Assembly (NCBI GenBank): GCA_023378805.1
Contig: JAMCSQ010000023.1
Coordinates: 1-13,701 of the forward strand
Direction: 5' to 3'
Source of the DNA: Candidatus Parvarchaeota archaeon
GTDB taxonomy: Archaea > Nanobdellota > Nanobdellia > Parvarchaeales > Parvarchaeaceae
DNA: 13,701 nt
Shown in pieces: positions 1 to 6,121 of the stretch; within the stretch, counting starts at the first letter, position 1, and the number at the start of each line of letters is the position of its first letter. The position numbers were made by a program, and so were the translations under genes. The notes below the pieces were generated by a model. That model was not told the DNA's origin. It did not search any database and was given only the letters and a program-made list of their open reading frames with translations.

Positions 1-98
1 ATTCCTTGCTGTGCCATTCCGGTACCTATTAAACCACCTGCTATTGCTATTGCTGCGGCTATCGCATATAGAGCGCCTGCATCTGTTGCAATTACCAT
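1..98 (-). CDS. atpK: A-type ATP synthase subunit K (c-ring proteolipid), 5' part only
   Basis: Reading the minus strand from ATG at 98-96 gives 32 codons that run off the window edge. The peptide begins MVIATDAGALYAIAAAIAIA and continues GGLIGTGMAQQG. The Ala/Gly/Ile-rich transmembrane helix and the GxxGTGMAQQG stretch are typical of the first hairpin helix of V/A-type proteolipids, which form the ion-translocating membrane ring of the ATP synthase. The ion-binding carboxylate in a later helix lies outside the window, so proton versus sodium specificity cannot be read. An in-frame stop (TAA at 107-105) lies 6 nt upstream, which fixes ATG-98 as the only ATG start. The gene is divergent from the cdc48 operon. 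The family call is fairly safe although only a fragment is visible. Confidence 0.85.
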   Translation of the reverse strand, partial: MVIATDAGALYAIAAAIAIAGGLIGTGMAQQG

Positions 99-118
99 AG
101 CATTTTACGTTTTTTTCT

Positions 119-127
119 ATTTTTAAG
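119..127 (-). promoter_or_regulatory. TATA/BRE promoter of atpK
   Basis: On the minus strand the sequence reads AAAGCTTAAAAATA, with the TATA-like core centred near 123. That is 25 nt ahead of the atpK ATG at 98, the archaeal distance from TATA box to transcription start, so the transcript is probably leaderless. Similar AAAGCTT-type elements precede other genes in the window. Confidence 0.5.
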
Positions 128-195
128 CTTTACTGTTTTTAATTAAAAATAACCACGCTTTTATAAAACTATGAAAAAAGAAAGCTTTTTAAAGG

Positions 196-205
196 GTATA
201 AAAAG
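196..205 (+). promoter_or_regulatory. TATA-like promoter of the orf167-cdc48-scpAB operon
   Basis: GGTATAAAAAGG at 195-206 looks like a TATA box with flanking purines, centred about 33 nt before the ATG at 233. A second AAAGCTTTTTAAA element (181-193) and a TTATTTATA (211-219) are also present, so the exact box and start site are uncertain. The 99-232 interval contains this promoter and the divergent atpK promoter and nothing else that I can recognise. Confidence 0.45.
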
Positions 206-232
206 GAAAGTTATTTATACTAGTTCATTCAT

Positions 233-736
233 ATGGTTTATCGTAAACATATGGAAATAGACTCTGTTCCTGATGACGTAATTGAATGCCTTTTTGATGC
301 GATAAAGAAGGATAACAAACTTTATGTTATTTTAAAAGAGGACAGCAAGGACAACGAGGAAAGGATAGAAAAAGTTTTCGGAAAGAATATAGAATTTTTG
401 GATATGGTTGATATGCTGGAAAGAAAGGTGTTTTCGCAGTTTATGGATGCAGTAAGTATTTTTGATAATGAGCCATTTTTTAATAAACTAGGATTCAATG
501 AGATAACCGAAATATTTTATGATCTTACAAAATTAGATCAGAGCAAAAAGATGCTGTTTAATTATGCATTGCTAGGAAGAAGGGGCAAAGAAGGGTTATT
601 GCAGACTTTAGGAGGAGGAAGACTAACTAAAAGCGCTATTTTCGTGCCTTCTACGCATGAGAAGGACGCAGAGACTTTCATAAAGAAATGGAATGTTGAA
701 TACTTGAAAAAGAAAGTATTCATATTAGGAGGTTAA
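233..736 (+). CDS. Uncharacterised 167-aa protein, first gene of the cdc48-scpAB operon
   Basis: I do not recognise this family. The protein is soluble and charged, with no signal peptide, membrane helix or cysteine cluster. The N-terminal half (about residues 10-60) alternates predicted helix and strand (a KLYVILKED strand, an IEFLDMVDML helix). The middle (65-110) is helical. The C-terminal third has a basic-glycine segment, ALLGRRGKEGLLQTLGGGRL, then an alpha/beta stretch ending in KKKVFILGG. The GRRGKxGLL..LGGGRL segment is the most family-like part and could contact nucleic acid, but that is a guess. A second in-frame ATG at 251 is an alternative start. Only 5 nt separate its stop from cdc48, and the cdc48 Shine-Dalgarno sequence overlaps its last codons, so the two are almost certainly cotranscribed. 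Confidence 0.85.
   Translation: MVYRKHMEIDSVPDDVIECLFDAIKKDNKLYVILKEDSKDNEERIEKVFGKNIEFLDMVDMLERKVFSQFMDAVSIFDNEPFFNKLGFNEITEIFYDLTKLDQSKKMLFNYALLGRRGKEGLLQTLGGGRLTKSAIFVPSTHEKDAETFIKKWNVEYLKKKVFILGG
727..733 (+). promoter_or_regulatory. Strong Shine-Dalgarno site for cdc48
   Basis: AGGAGGT overlaps the last codons and stop of the upstream gene and ends 8-9 nt before ATG-742. It is among the best ribosome-binding sites in the window, fixes the cdc48 start, and indicates translation from an internal operon position rather than a leaderless message. Confidence 0.8.
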
Positions 737-741
737 TAAAA

Positions 742-3027
742 ATGGAAGATAACGACAAGATAGAAATAAGTCTAAAGGTTGCAGAAGCACAGCAGGATGA
801 CATTGGACAGAATTCTGTAAGAATAGGAACTGCGTGGATGAAACAGATAGGGATAAGGCCTGGAGATTTCGTTGAAATAGAAGGTAACAGAAAAACCGTT
901 GCAAAGGTCGATAGAGCACATCCTGGTGATTTAGGTTTAAATATAATAAGAATGGACGGTACTACGAGAAAGAATGCAAAAGCAGCAATAGGGGAAAATG
1001 TAGTAGTGAGAAAAGCAGAGGTTTACGAAGCAGATGTAGTTAACCTTTCTCCCTTGTCTACAATATCAATACGCGGTGCAGAAAACGTGATAGGAAGGTT
1101 ACTTTTGGATAGGGCAATATCAAAGGGAGATATAATAACGCTTGGCAGCGGAGGAAGAAGTTCATTTGCTTCGTTTTTCGGAGATGATATTATGAGTATA
1201 TTTGAAAACACTGCTTTTCCGTCTTTTCAGTTTGGTTTCTCAGAGCTTCGTTTTCTAGTTACTTCAACTTCTCCGAAAGGATTCGTGGTTATAACAGAAA
1301 ACACAGATATAAACATATCTCCCGAGCCGGTTAAACTTTCCGAAGAATCCAGGGTAAAGCATGTAAGCTATGAGGATGTAGGTGGATTGTCAGATGAAGT
1401 TTCAAAGATAAGAGAAATGGTAGAGATGCCATTAAAGCATCCTGAAATATTCATGAGATTGGGTATAACTCCTCCAAGAGGCGTTCTGCTTTATGGACCG
1501 CCAGGCACAGGAAAAACACTGCTTGCAAGAGCCGTGGCAGATGAAAGCGATGCGCATTTCATAACAATAAACGGGCCGGAGGTCATGAGTAAATGGGTAG
1601 GCGATGCCGAAAAGAAATTAAGAGAGATATTCGATGAAGCGGAAAAGAACGCGCCTTCAATAATATTCATAGACGAAATAGATGCAATAGCCACGAAAAG
1701 AGAAGAAAGTATAGGAGAAGTAGAGCACAGAGTTGTTTCGCAGCTTCTTACATTGATGGATGGTTTGAAAAGCAGAGGCAAGGTTATAGTCATAGCTGCT
1801 ACTAATAGGCCAAATGCAATAGATCCCGCGCTGCGCAGACCAGGTAGGTTTGACAGAGAAATAATGTTTGGTGTGCCAAATGAAAAAGGAAGGCTAGAGA
1901 TTTTGAACATACACACAAGGAATATGCCTTTGGATAAATCTGTTGATCTTAGCTACATATCAAAGATAACGCACGGTTTTGTGGGTGCGGATATAGAATC
2001 CTTGATAAAGGAAGCCGCTATGAATGTTATAAGAAGAAACATAAACGAATTGAATGTTAAAGAAGGAGAAAACATCCCAAAAACTGTTCTTGAAAAGCTT
2101 ATAGTTTCAATGGATGATTTTAGGGAAGCATTAAGGTTTGTAAGGCCCAGTGCAATGCGTGAAGTTTTAGTTGAAAGGCCTAGTGTCGGCTGGGAGGACG
2201 TTGGTGGTTTAGATCAGGTAAAAGCCCAACTTAAAGAAGCAATAGAATGGCCTTTAAAACACCCAGATTCGTTTAGAAAGATAGGTATAACGCCTCCAAA
2301 AGGAATACTTCTTTATGGGCCGCCAGGCACAGGAAAAACACTGCTTGCAAGAGCCGTGGCACATGAAACTGAATCAAATTTTATTGCAATTAAAGGGCCT
2401 GAGATATACAACAAGTACGTAGGGGAGAGCGAGAAAAGAATAAGAGAGATATTTGACAAAGCAAGGCAGGTTTCACCATCTATAATCTTTATAGATGAGC
2501 TTGACAGTATAGCTTCATCAAGATCCAACTATGAGGGAAACAATGCAACAGAACAAGTCGTAAATCAACTGCTTACCGAATTAGATGGAATAGAGCCTCT
2601 TAAGAATGTAATCGTTATAGGGGCTACAAATAGGGTTGACAAGGTTGATCCAGCAATACTAAGGACGGGAAGGTTTGACAACATAGTATTTGTTCCGCCA
2701 CCAGATGAGAGTGGGAGAAGAGAAATTCTTAAAGTATACTTAAATAAAATGCCAATAGAAGGCGATAAGGAAGAACTGATTGAATTCCTTGTCAAAAAAA
2801 CAGAAGGCTACGTTGGTTCGGACATAGAAAGACTTGCAAAGGAAGCAGGTATGAATGCTCTTAGAAGTAACATATCTGCAAGTAAAGTAACCAGAGAAGA
2901 CTTTGAGAAGGCTCTTGATTTGGTAAGGCCAAGCTTAACTCCGGAAGACGCAAAGAAGTACGAGGAGATGGCAAAGAAGCTTTACAGTAAAAAAGAAAAA
3001 GCAAAGGAGCTTAATTACTTCGGTTGA
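742..3027 (+). CDS. cdc48: Cdc48/VAT-type double AAA+ ATPase (unfoldase)
   Basis: The archaeal p97/VAT homologue is a hexameric ATPase that unfolds proteins and pulls them from complexes, and it can feed the 20S proteasome. At 761 aa it has the usual family length. The N domain (about 1-190) is a double-psi barrel plus a second subdomain. D1 has Walker A GPPGTGKT at 252-259, Walker B IIFIDEID at 307-314, sensor ATNRP around 353-357 and arginine fingers R366/R369. D2 has Walker A at 526-533, Walker B IIFIDELD at 581-588 and arginine residues R641/R644 in RTGRFD, with Thr where Pro is usual. Pore-loop aromatics are visible in KWVG (284-287) and KYVG (558-561). All catalytic residues are present. 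The C-terminus, NYFG, resembles the p97 LYG tail. ScpA starts 1 nt after the stop. Confidence 0.97.
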   Translation: MEDNDKIEISLKVAEAQQDDIGQNSVRIGTAWMKQIGIRPGDFVEIEGNRKTVAKVDRAHPGDLGLNIIRMDGTTRKNAKAAIGENVVVRKAEVYEADVVNLSPLSTISIRGAENVIGRLLLDRAISKGDIITLGSGGRSSFASFFGDDIMSIFENTAFPSFQFGFSELRFLVTSTSPKGFVVITENTDINISPEPVKLSEESRVKHVSYEDVGGLSDEVSKIREMVEMPLKHPEIFMRLGITPPRGVLLYGPPGTGKTLLARAVADESDAHFITINGPEVMSKWVGDAEKKLREIFDEAEKNAPSIIFIDEIDAIATKREESIGEVEHRVVSQLLTLMDGLKSRGKVIVIAATNRPNAIDPALRRPGRFDREIMFGVPNEKGRLEILNIHTRNMPLDKSVDLSYISKITHGFVGADIESLIKEAAMNVIRRNINELNVKEGENIPKTVLEKLIVSMDDFREALRFVRPSAMREVLVERPSVGWEDVGGLDQVKAQLKEAIEWPLKHPDSFRKIGITPPKGILLYGPPGTGKTLLARAVAHETESNFIAIKGPEIYNKYVGESEKRIREIFDKARQVSPSIIFIDELDSIASSRSNYEGNNATEQVVNQLLTELDGIEPLKNVIVIGATNRVDKVDPAILRTGRFDNIVFVPPPDESGRREILKVYLNKMPIEGDKEELIEFLVKKTEGYVGSDIERLAKEAGMNALRSNISASKVTREDFEKALDLVRPSLTPEDAKKYEEMAKKLYSKKEKAKELNYFG
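1498..1539 (+). repeat. 42-nt direct repeat, copy 1 (D1 Walker A of cdc48)
   Basis: This stretch, from CCGCCAGGCACAGG to GCCGTGGCA, is identical base for base to 2320-2361 in the D2 domain. It spans 14 codons around the P-loop lysine. Identity extends to all synonymous positions, whereas other conserved D1/D2 motifs use different codons. Confidence 0.9.
2320..2361 (+). repeat. 42-nt direct repeat, copy 2 (D2 Walker A of cdc48)
   Basis: This is the second copy of the 42-nt identical block, lying 822 nt (274 codons) after the first and in the same frame. One base after the block the copies differ (G versus C), then ATGAAA is again shared. Confidence 0.9.
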
Positions 3028-3028
3028 G

Positions 3029-3691
3029 ATGGATCACGAAGAAATATACAAGCTTATACTGAATGACGAGCTCGGGTGGGAGCACCTTATAACCACAATA
3101 ATAAGGGATGAAGGTATGGACCCTATGGATATAGACCTTATTAAAATAGCGGACAGGTTTGCTGCGTTGATATCTAAAATAAACCAGATAGACTTTAGAT
3201 TTGGGGGAAAATTTGTTTATACTGCCGCTATACTTCTCAAGATGAAATCTGATACTGTTGTAGAGGAAATGCTTGAGCTAAACGTAAAGAAAGAAAGAGA
3301 AAGCCAGCAGAGGTACATAAAGGCCGTACCATTTGACATAGCCGTTACATCGAAACTCCCTATTTTCAGGAGCAGAAAGATAACTCTTACCGAGCTCATA
3401 AATACAATAAGAGAAGCTATGCGGTATAACACAAAACAGAAAATAAATTTTGAATTAAAGCTGAAGGAAGTCAAAATAGAAGATAGGATAAGATCTCTTC
3501 TCGAAAAATTGGGAAAGTTATTCGGCATCAAAGAAATGGTGCTTTTCTCCGAATTGGTGCCAAAAAAGAACGATAGGAAGGAAATAATTTATACTTTACT
3601 GCCGCTTTTGTTTATATCAAATATGAATAAAGTGGAGATTTCACAGAACGAACCTTTTGAGGAAATCTACATAAAAAGCAGGGTAAAGTGA
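3029..3691 (+). CDS. scpA: Segregation and condensation protein A (kleisin ScpA)
   Basis: ScpA is the kleisin that bridges the two SMC heads in the prokaryotic condensin. The 220-aa protein starts with the expected kleisin N-terminal helical region: LGWEHLITTIIRDE, then DPMDIDLIKIADRF at about residues 31-44 and AAILLKMKSD at about 66-75, which corresponds to the family's A.LL..KS signature. A poorly conserved charged middle follows. The C-terminal winged helix (about 140-220) ends in NEPFEEIYIK, like the family's EPFGDIYL ending. It is slightly shorter than typical bacterial ScpA (about 240-260 aa) but looks complete. ATG-3029 lies 1 nt after the cdc48 stop, so the genes are translationally adjacent. 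No clear Shine-Dalgarno sequence is visible and reinitiation after cdc48 is likely. Confidence 0.9.
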   Translation: MDHEEIYKLILNDELGWEHLITTIIRDEGMDPMDIDLIKIADRFAALISKINQIDFRFGGKFVYTAAILLKMKSDTVVEEMLELNVKKERESQQRYIKAVPFDIAVTSKLPIFRSRKITLTELINTIREAMRYNTKQKINFELKLKEVKIEDRIRSLLEKLGKLFGIKEMVLFSELVPKKNDRKEIIYTLLPLLFISNMNKVEISQNEPFEEIYIKSRVK

Positions 3692-3740
3692 TGCGAACTT
3701 TTAAAATTAGTAAATGCGATTATATTCTTATGGCAGTAAT

Positions 3741-4274
3741 ATGATAAAGATAAATGAGTACGTTGAAGCGCTTATATTCTCCTTTGGTGATGGCATAAGC
3801 TTGGAAGAAATAGTAAAAAGAACTAAATCGGACCCAATAATGGTAAAAAAAGCAGTCAATGATCTTAATAAAGCATATTCTGAACGAAAGAGCGCGTTTT
3901 ACATATTAACAGAAGGTAATTTATATAGAATGAGACTTAGAAGCGATCTTCTTTACTTAGTACAAGATAACCTTAGGACAGACATGAGCAGAGGAGTTTT
4001 AATGACCTTAAGCTTGATAGTCTTAAATGGAAAAATAAAGCAGGCGGATTTAGTTAAAAAGCGTGGTAGTATCTCATATCAACATGTCAAGGAGCTGCAG
4101 TCCAGGGAATTGGTCTCAACTGCAGTAGAAGATGGGAAAAAGGTAATAAAGATTACTCCCTCATTTTATGATTACTTTGACGTTGATAAAAAAGAATTCA
4201 AGGAAATAAAGGAAACAATACAGGAAGAAATAAAGAAGGAAGATGATAAAACCGTAGAATACAAAGGAAACTAG
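3741..4274 (+). CDS. scpB: Segregation and condensation protein B (ScpB)
   Basis: ScpB is the tandem winged-helix partner of ScpA and contacts the kleisin middle region. The N-terminal winged helix is clear: INEYVEALIFSFGDG.SLEEI aligns with the family's ALIEALLFAAGEPLS.EEL. The second winged helix (about residues 80-140) includes MTLSLIVLNGKIKQADLVKKR and the helix YQHVKELQSRELV. The last 30 residues are a Lys/Glu-rich tail. I prefer ATG-3741 (177 aa, starting MIKINEYVEAL) because the family homology begins there; ATG-3714 would add nine residues with no family resemblance. Neither has a good Shine-Dalgarno sequence. The gene follows scpA by about 50 nt, probably in the same operon. Its stop overlaps that of the convergent HIT gene. 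Confidence 0.87.
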   Translation: MIKINEYVEALIFSFGDGISLEEIVKRTKSDPIMVKKAVNDLNKAYSERKSAFYILTEGNLYRMRLRSDLLYLVQDNLRTDMSRGVLMTLSLIVLNGKIKQADLVKKRGSISYQHVKELQSRELVSTAVEDGKKVIKITPSFYDYFDVDKKEFKEIKETIQEEIKKEDDKTVEYKGN

Positions 4275-4813
4275 AATACGACTACTTTTCTAGGTATATT
4301 TATCTGTGGCTTGTTCTCTTTTACCACGTTTTCAGGTTTTTTCTGCTCTTCATTTGCCGGTTTAACAGGTTTTTGAACATCTGTGGACTTAACTTTTTCT
4401 ATTGCTGATTTTATAGCGTTTTCAACCGCAGTAAAGTCGTTTTCCTCCATTTTCTGTGGTTGCCAAACGTGGTTTACAGTATCATCGTTGTATCTTGGTA
4501 TTAAGTGTATAAGTGCATGCGGAGTTACGCTGCCTTTCGTTAGTTCCTTTGTATAAAGCATTTCTACATTGTTTGGGGCAAGTGATAATAATATTGCGTA
4601 ACCAACTGCTCTTGCTACACTCATGTACTGTAAAAACTCCTCTTGTGGCATTTCGTATATATTATTATAGTGTTTCTTTGGTATCATTATTACGTGGCCC
4701 TTTGAAGCCGGATTAATGTCTAAAACCCCCATTATCATCGGGTCTTCATAAATCTCTTTTGCGGGTACTTTCTTGCTTGCAATCATGCAAAATATGCATT
4801 TTTCCTCCTCCAT
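4271..4813 (-). CDS. HIT-family protein lacking the nucleophilic histidine
   Basis: HIT (histidine triad) proteins are usually nucleotide hydrolases or transferases. The fold is recognisable: CIFCMI with C6 and C9, YEDPMIMGVLDINPASKGHVIMIPKKH ending at H48 (split here only by length), then PH-A-L-I-H-LIPRY at 98-108. The canonical triad is H-x-H-x-H. Here the first and third histidines are kept (H99, H103) but the middle one, the covalent nucleophile, is Leu101 (codon CTT). The residues that bind structural zinc in many HIT proteins (C6, C9, H48, H99) remain. Residues from about 140 to 180 form a Lys/Pro/Glu-rich, probably disordered tail ending NIPRKVVVF. It may therefore bind nucleotides or a partner without hydrolysis. 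A pseudoenzyme is inferred from the sequence, not shown. Confidence 0.85.
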   Translation of the reverse strand: MEEEKCIFCMIASKKVPAKEIYEDPMIMGVLDINPASKGHVIMIPKKHYNNIYEMPQEEFLQYMSVARAVGYAILLSLAPNNVEMLYTKELTKGSVTPHALIHLIPRYNDDTVNHVWQPQKMEENDFTAVENAIKSAIEKVKSTDVQKPVKPANEEQKKPENVVKENKPQINIPRKVVVF

Positions 4814-4831
4814 ATCTTTATTATACCCTTT

Positions 4832-4841
4832 AAGTATTTAT
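4832..4841 (-). promoter_or_regulatory. TATA-like promoter of the HIT gene
   Basis: On the minus strand AATAAATACTTAAAG lies with its centre about 25 nt ahead of the ATG at 4813, fitting a leaderless transcript. It shares the 93-nt divergent interval with the promoter at 4878-4886. Confidence 0.4.
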
Positions 4842-4877
4842 TGTTAAGTAATATCCCTTCTTTTTTAATTAAAAAAG

Positions 4878-4886
4878 CTTTTAAAT
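4878..4886 (+). promoter_or_regulatory. TATA/BRE promoter of the small membrane protein gene
   Basis: AAAAAAGCTTTTAAATG (4871-4887) contains a BRE-like A-run and a TATA-like CTTTTAAAT centred 25 nt before ATG-4907, so this message is probably leaderless. Confidence 0.55.
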
Positions 4887-4906
4887 GAGAAAAACTTAAA
4901 CGTGTT

Positions 4907-5167
4907 ATGAAAGCGAAAAGCAGTTTAAAGTTTGTCGACGAGGAGAAAAGAGCGGTAGATGCGGCTATAGGATTAATTTTATTTGGATTTGGGTTAGTCC
5001 TTATAGTTTTTGGTTTAACATCTATCATTTCTTCAGCGGTTCTTAGTGGATACTTCTATAAGACCGTTACAACACCTCCATCGGCTTATATATACCCCTT
5101 ATTCGAGGTTGTATTTGGAATAATAGTATTCTCCATTGCAATGTGGGTATTTAAGGCAAAGGTATAA
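4907..5167 (+). CDS. Small two-helix membrane protein, 86 aa
   Basis: Not recognised as a named family. A basic N-terminal segment of about 18 residues (KAKSSLKF, EEKRA) is followed by a hydrophobic helix (about 20-43, rich in Gly, Leu, Ile and Phe), a short polar loop with Tyr and Pro (YFYKTVTTPPSAYIYP) and a second helix (about 65-82) ending in FKAKV. This predicts a helical hairpin. By the positive-inside rule both termini would be cytoplasmic. The ORF is supported by a well-placed promoter 25 nt upstream, a T-rich terminator just downstream, and ordinary codon use. It stands alone between HIT (divergent) and the TrmB-family gene, and no function can be assigned. Confidence 0.75.
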   Translation: MKAKSSLKFVDEEKRAVDAAIGLILFGFGLVLIVFGLTSIISSAVLSGYFYKTVTTPPSAYIYPLFEVVFGIIVFSIAMWVFKAKV

Positions 5168-5175
5168 GGATTACT

Positions 5176-5203
5176 TTATTTTTTATTTTTTACTTTTATT
5201 TTC
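5176..5203 (+). terminator. T-rich archaeal terminator after the membrane protein gene
   Basis: Twenty-eight bases, almost all T, in several runs of 4-8 Ts begin 8 nt after the stop codon. Archaeal RNA polymerase stops at such oligo-T tracts without a hairpin. The next promoter begins about 15 nt later. Confidence 0.6.
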
Positions 5204-5217
5204 GGTGAAAAAGAAAG

Positions 5218-5226
5218 GTTTATATA
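5218..5226 (+). promoter_or_regulatory. Promoter and possible operator of the TrmB-family gene
   Basis: AAGAAAGGTTTATATAC (5211-5227) gives a purine BRE and a TTTATATA box. Transcription would start near 5248, leaving a leader of about 20 nt. ATACTT (5224-5229) and AAGTAT (5240-5245) form a 6-bp inverted repeat with a 10-nt spacer that overlaps the TATA box and reaches almost to the start site. It could be an autoregulatory operator, but arms this short may be chance. Confidence 0.55.
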
Positions 5227-5250
5227 CTTGTTTATTGCTAAGTATTGTGT

Positions 5251-5257
5251 AGGTGAT
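5251..5257 (+). promoter_or_regulatory. Shine-Dalgarno site supporting a TTG start
   Basis: AGGTGAT matches the complement of the 16S rRNA 3' end. It precedes TTG-5269 by 11-12 nt, a little long. No ATG is available: the frame is closed by TGA at 5254-5256 and the first in-frame ATG falls inside the helix-turn-helix domain. Confidence 0.5.
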
Positions 5258-5268
5258 TAATTACGGCA

Positions 5269-6060
5269 TTGTCATTTAGTGAAGATTATATAGCTAAGAT
5301 CAGAAGGATGTTCGGCTTAAACTTATATGAGGCAAAAATATGGCTTGCTCTGCTTTCTCAGGGTAAATCAACCTCTGGTAAACTAAGTGAGATAGCGAAC
5401 ATACCAAAATCAAGAGCTTATGATATACTTGTTTCATTGGAAAACGGCGGTTTTATAGTAAGGGATTTAAGCAAACCCATAAGTTACAGGGCAATTCCTC
5501 CGCAGGAGCTGATAGAAAAGCTGGAAGAAAAAGCAAAGGAATTGATGGATCTAAAGCTGGAGAAGCTAAATAAATTAAAAGACAGCGCAATGCTAAACGA
5601 CCTTCAAAATCTTTACAATAAAGGGATAAAATATGTAGACGAAGGGAAAGTTGCTAACTCATATCAAGGGCTAGATAATATATATTTCAGGATAAAGAAA
5701 AGCATAGGTTCGGCCAAGGGAGAGATAGTATTGATTACTACTGAGCAGTCCTTGGAAAGTAAAATAAGTGCACTTGGAAGAGCGCTTAAAAAGGCCAAAG
5801 CCAGTAATGTAACTGTTCATGTTTATGCGCCGGTAAAAGACATTAATGAGACACTGATGAATGAAATAAAGCAGTTTGGAAAGCTTAACAAAACGGACCT
5901 AGATATAGGCAGATTTGTAATAGTAGACGGAAATGAGATATTTATATTTACGGAAAATGAGAGTGAGACTCATCCGAGTAATGAAGTAGTACTTCATATA
6001 AAGGGGAAATATCTGCCGGAAAAGATCAAAAAACTAGTATCCTCACATGTTGTGGACTGA
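5269..6060 (+). CDS. TrmB-family transcriptional regulator
   Basis: The 263-aa protein has an N-terminal winged helix (about 12-78): FGLNLYEAKIWLALL, KLSEIANIPKSRAYDIL as recognition region and LENGGFIVR as wing. This is the standard start of TrmB-family regulators. A PISYRAIPP linker and a coiled-coil dimerisation helix (about 83-107) follow. The C-terminal half (about 125-263) is an alpha/beta domain like the phospholipase-D-like fold of the family (KGEIVLITTEQSLE, ...VTVHVYAP, ...GRFVIVDGNEIFIF), without HKD catalytic motifs. It is shorter than the sugar-binding TrmB of Thermococcus (about 338 aa), so its effector cannot be inferred. The start is TTG-5269. It sits 61 nt upstream of smc on the same strand but smc has its own promoter, so its targets are unknown and autoregulation is possible. 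Confidence 0.88.
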   Translation: MSFSEDYIAKIRRMFGLNLYEAKIWLALLSQGKSTSGKLSEIANIPKSRAYDILVSLENGGFIVRDLSKPISYRAIPPQELIEKLEEKAKELMDLKLEKLNKLKDSAMLNDLQNLYNKGIKYVDEGKVANSYQGLDNIYFRIKKSIGSAKGEIVLITTEQSLESKISALGRALKKAKASNVTVHVYAPVKDINETLMNEIKQFGKLNKTDLDIGRFVIVDGNEIFIFTENESETHPSNEVVLHIKGKYLPEKIKKLVSSHVVD

Positions 6061-6090
6061 TTTTACAGGCACAGAGAAATAGTTAGCATT

Positions 6091-6099
6091 TAATATTAA
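6091..6099 (+). promoter_or_regulatory. TATA-like promoter of smc
   Basis: TAATATTAA lies 23-31 nt ahead of ATG-6122, the expected TATA distance for a leaderless message. It also argues for ATG-6122 over TTG-6116. The T7 run that follows (6103-6109) could serve as a weak terminator for the upstream gene. Confidence 0.5.
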
Positions 6100-6121
6100 A
6101 AATTTTTTTAGATATTTGAAT

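Noticed and set aside
1491..1916. 141-aa open frame antisense to the cdc48 D1 domain (and a similar one at 2313-2528 antisense to D2)
   Set aside because: Both are mirror frames of conserved AAA+ motifs; their shared SSVFPVPGGP ending is only the reverse complement of the Walker A codons.
3691..3740. Short frame from ATG-3691 overlapping the scpA stop (TGATG)
   Set aside because: It is out of frame with scpB and shows no family resemblance; it ends quickly.
4789..4813. GGAGGAGG next to the HIT start as a Shine-Dalgarno site for a downstream start
   Set aside because: It lies after the ATG and codes for Glu-Glu-Glu; a later start would remove the CxxC zinc knuckle.
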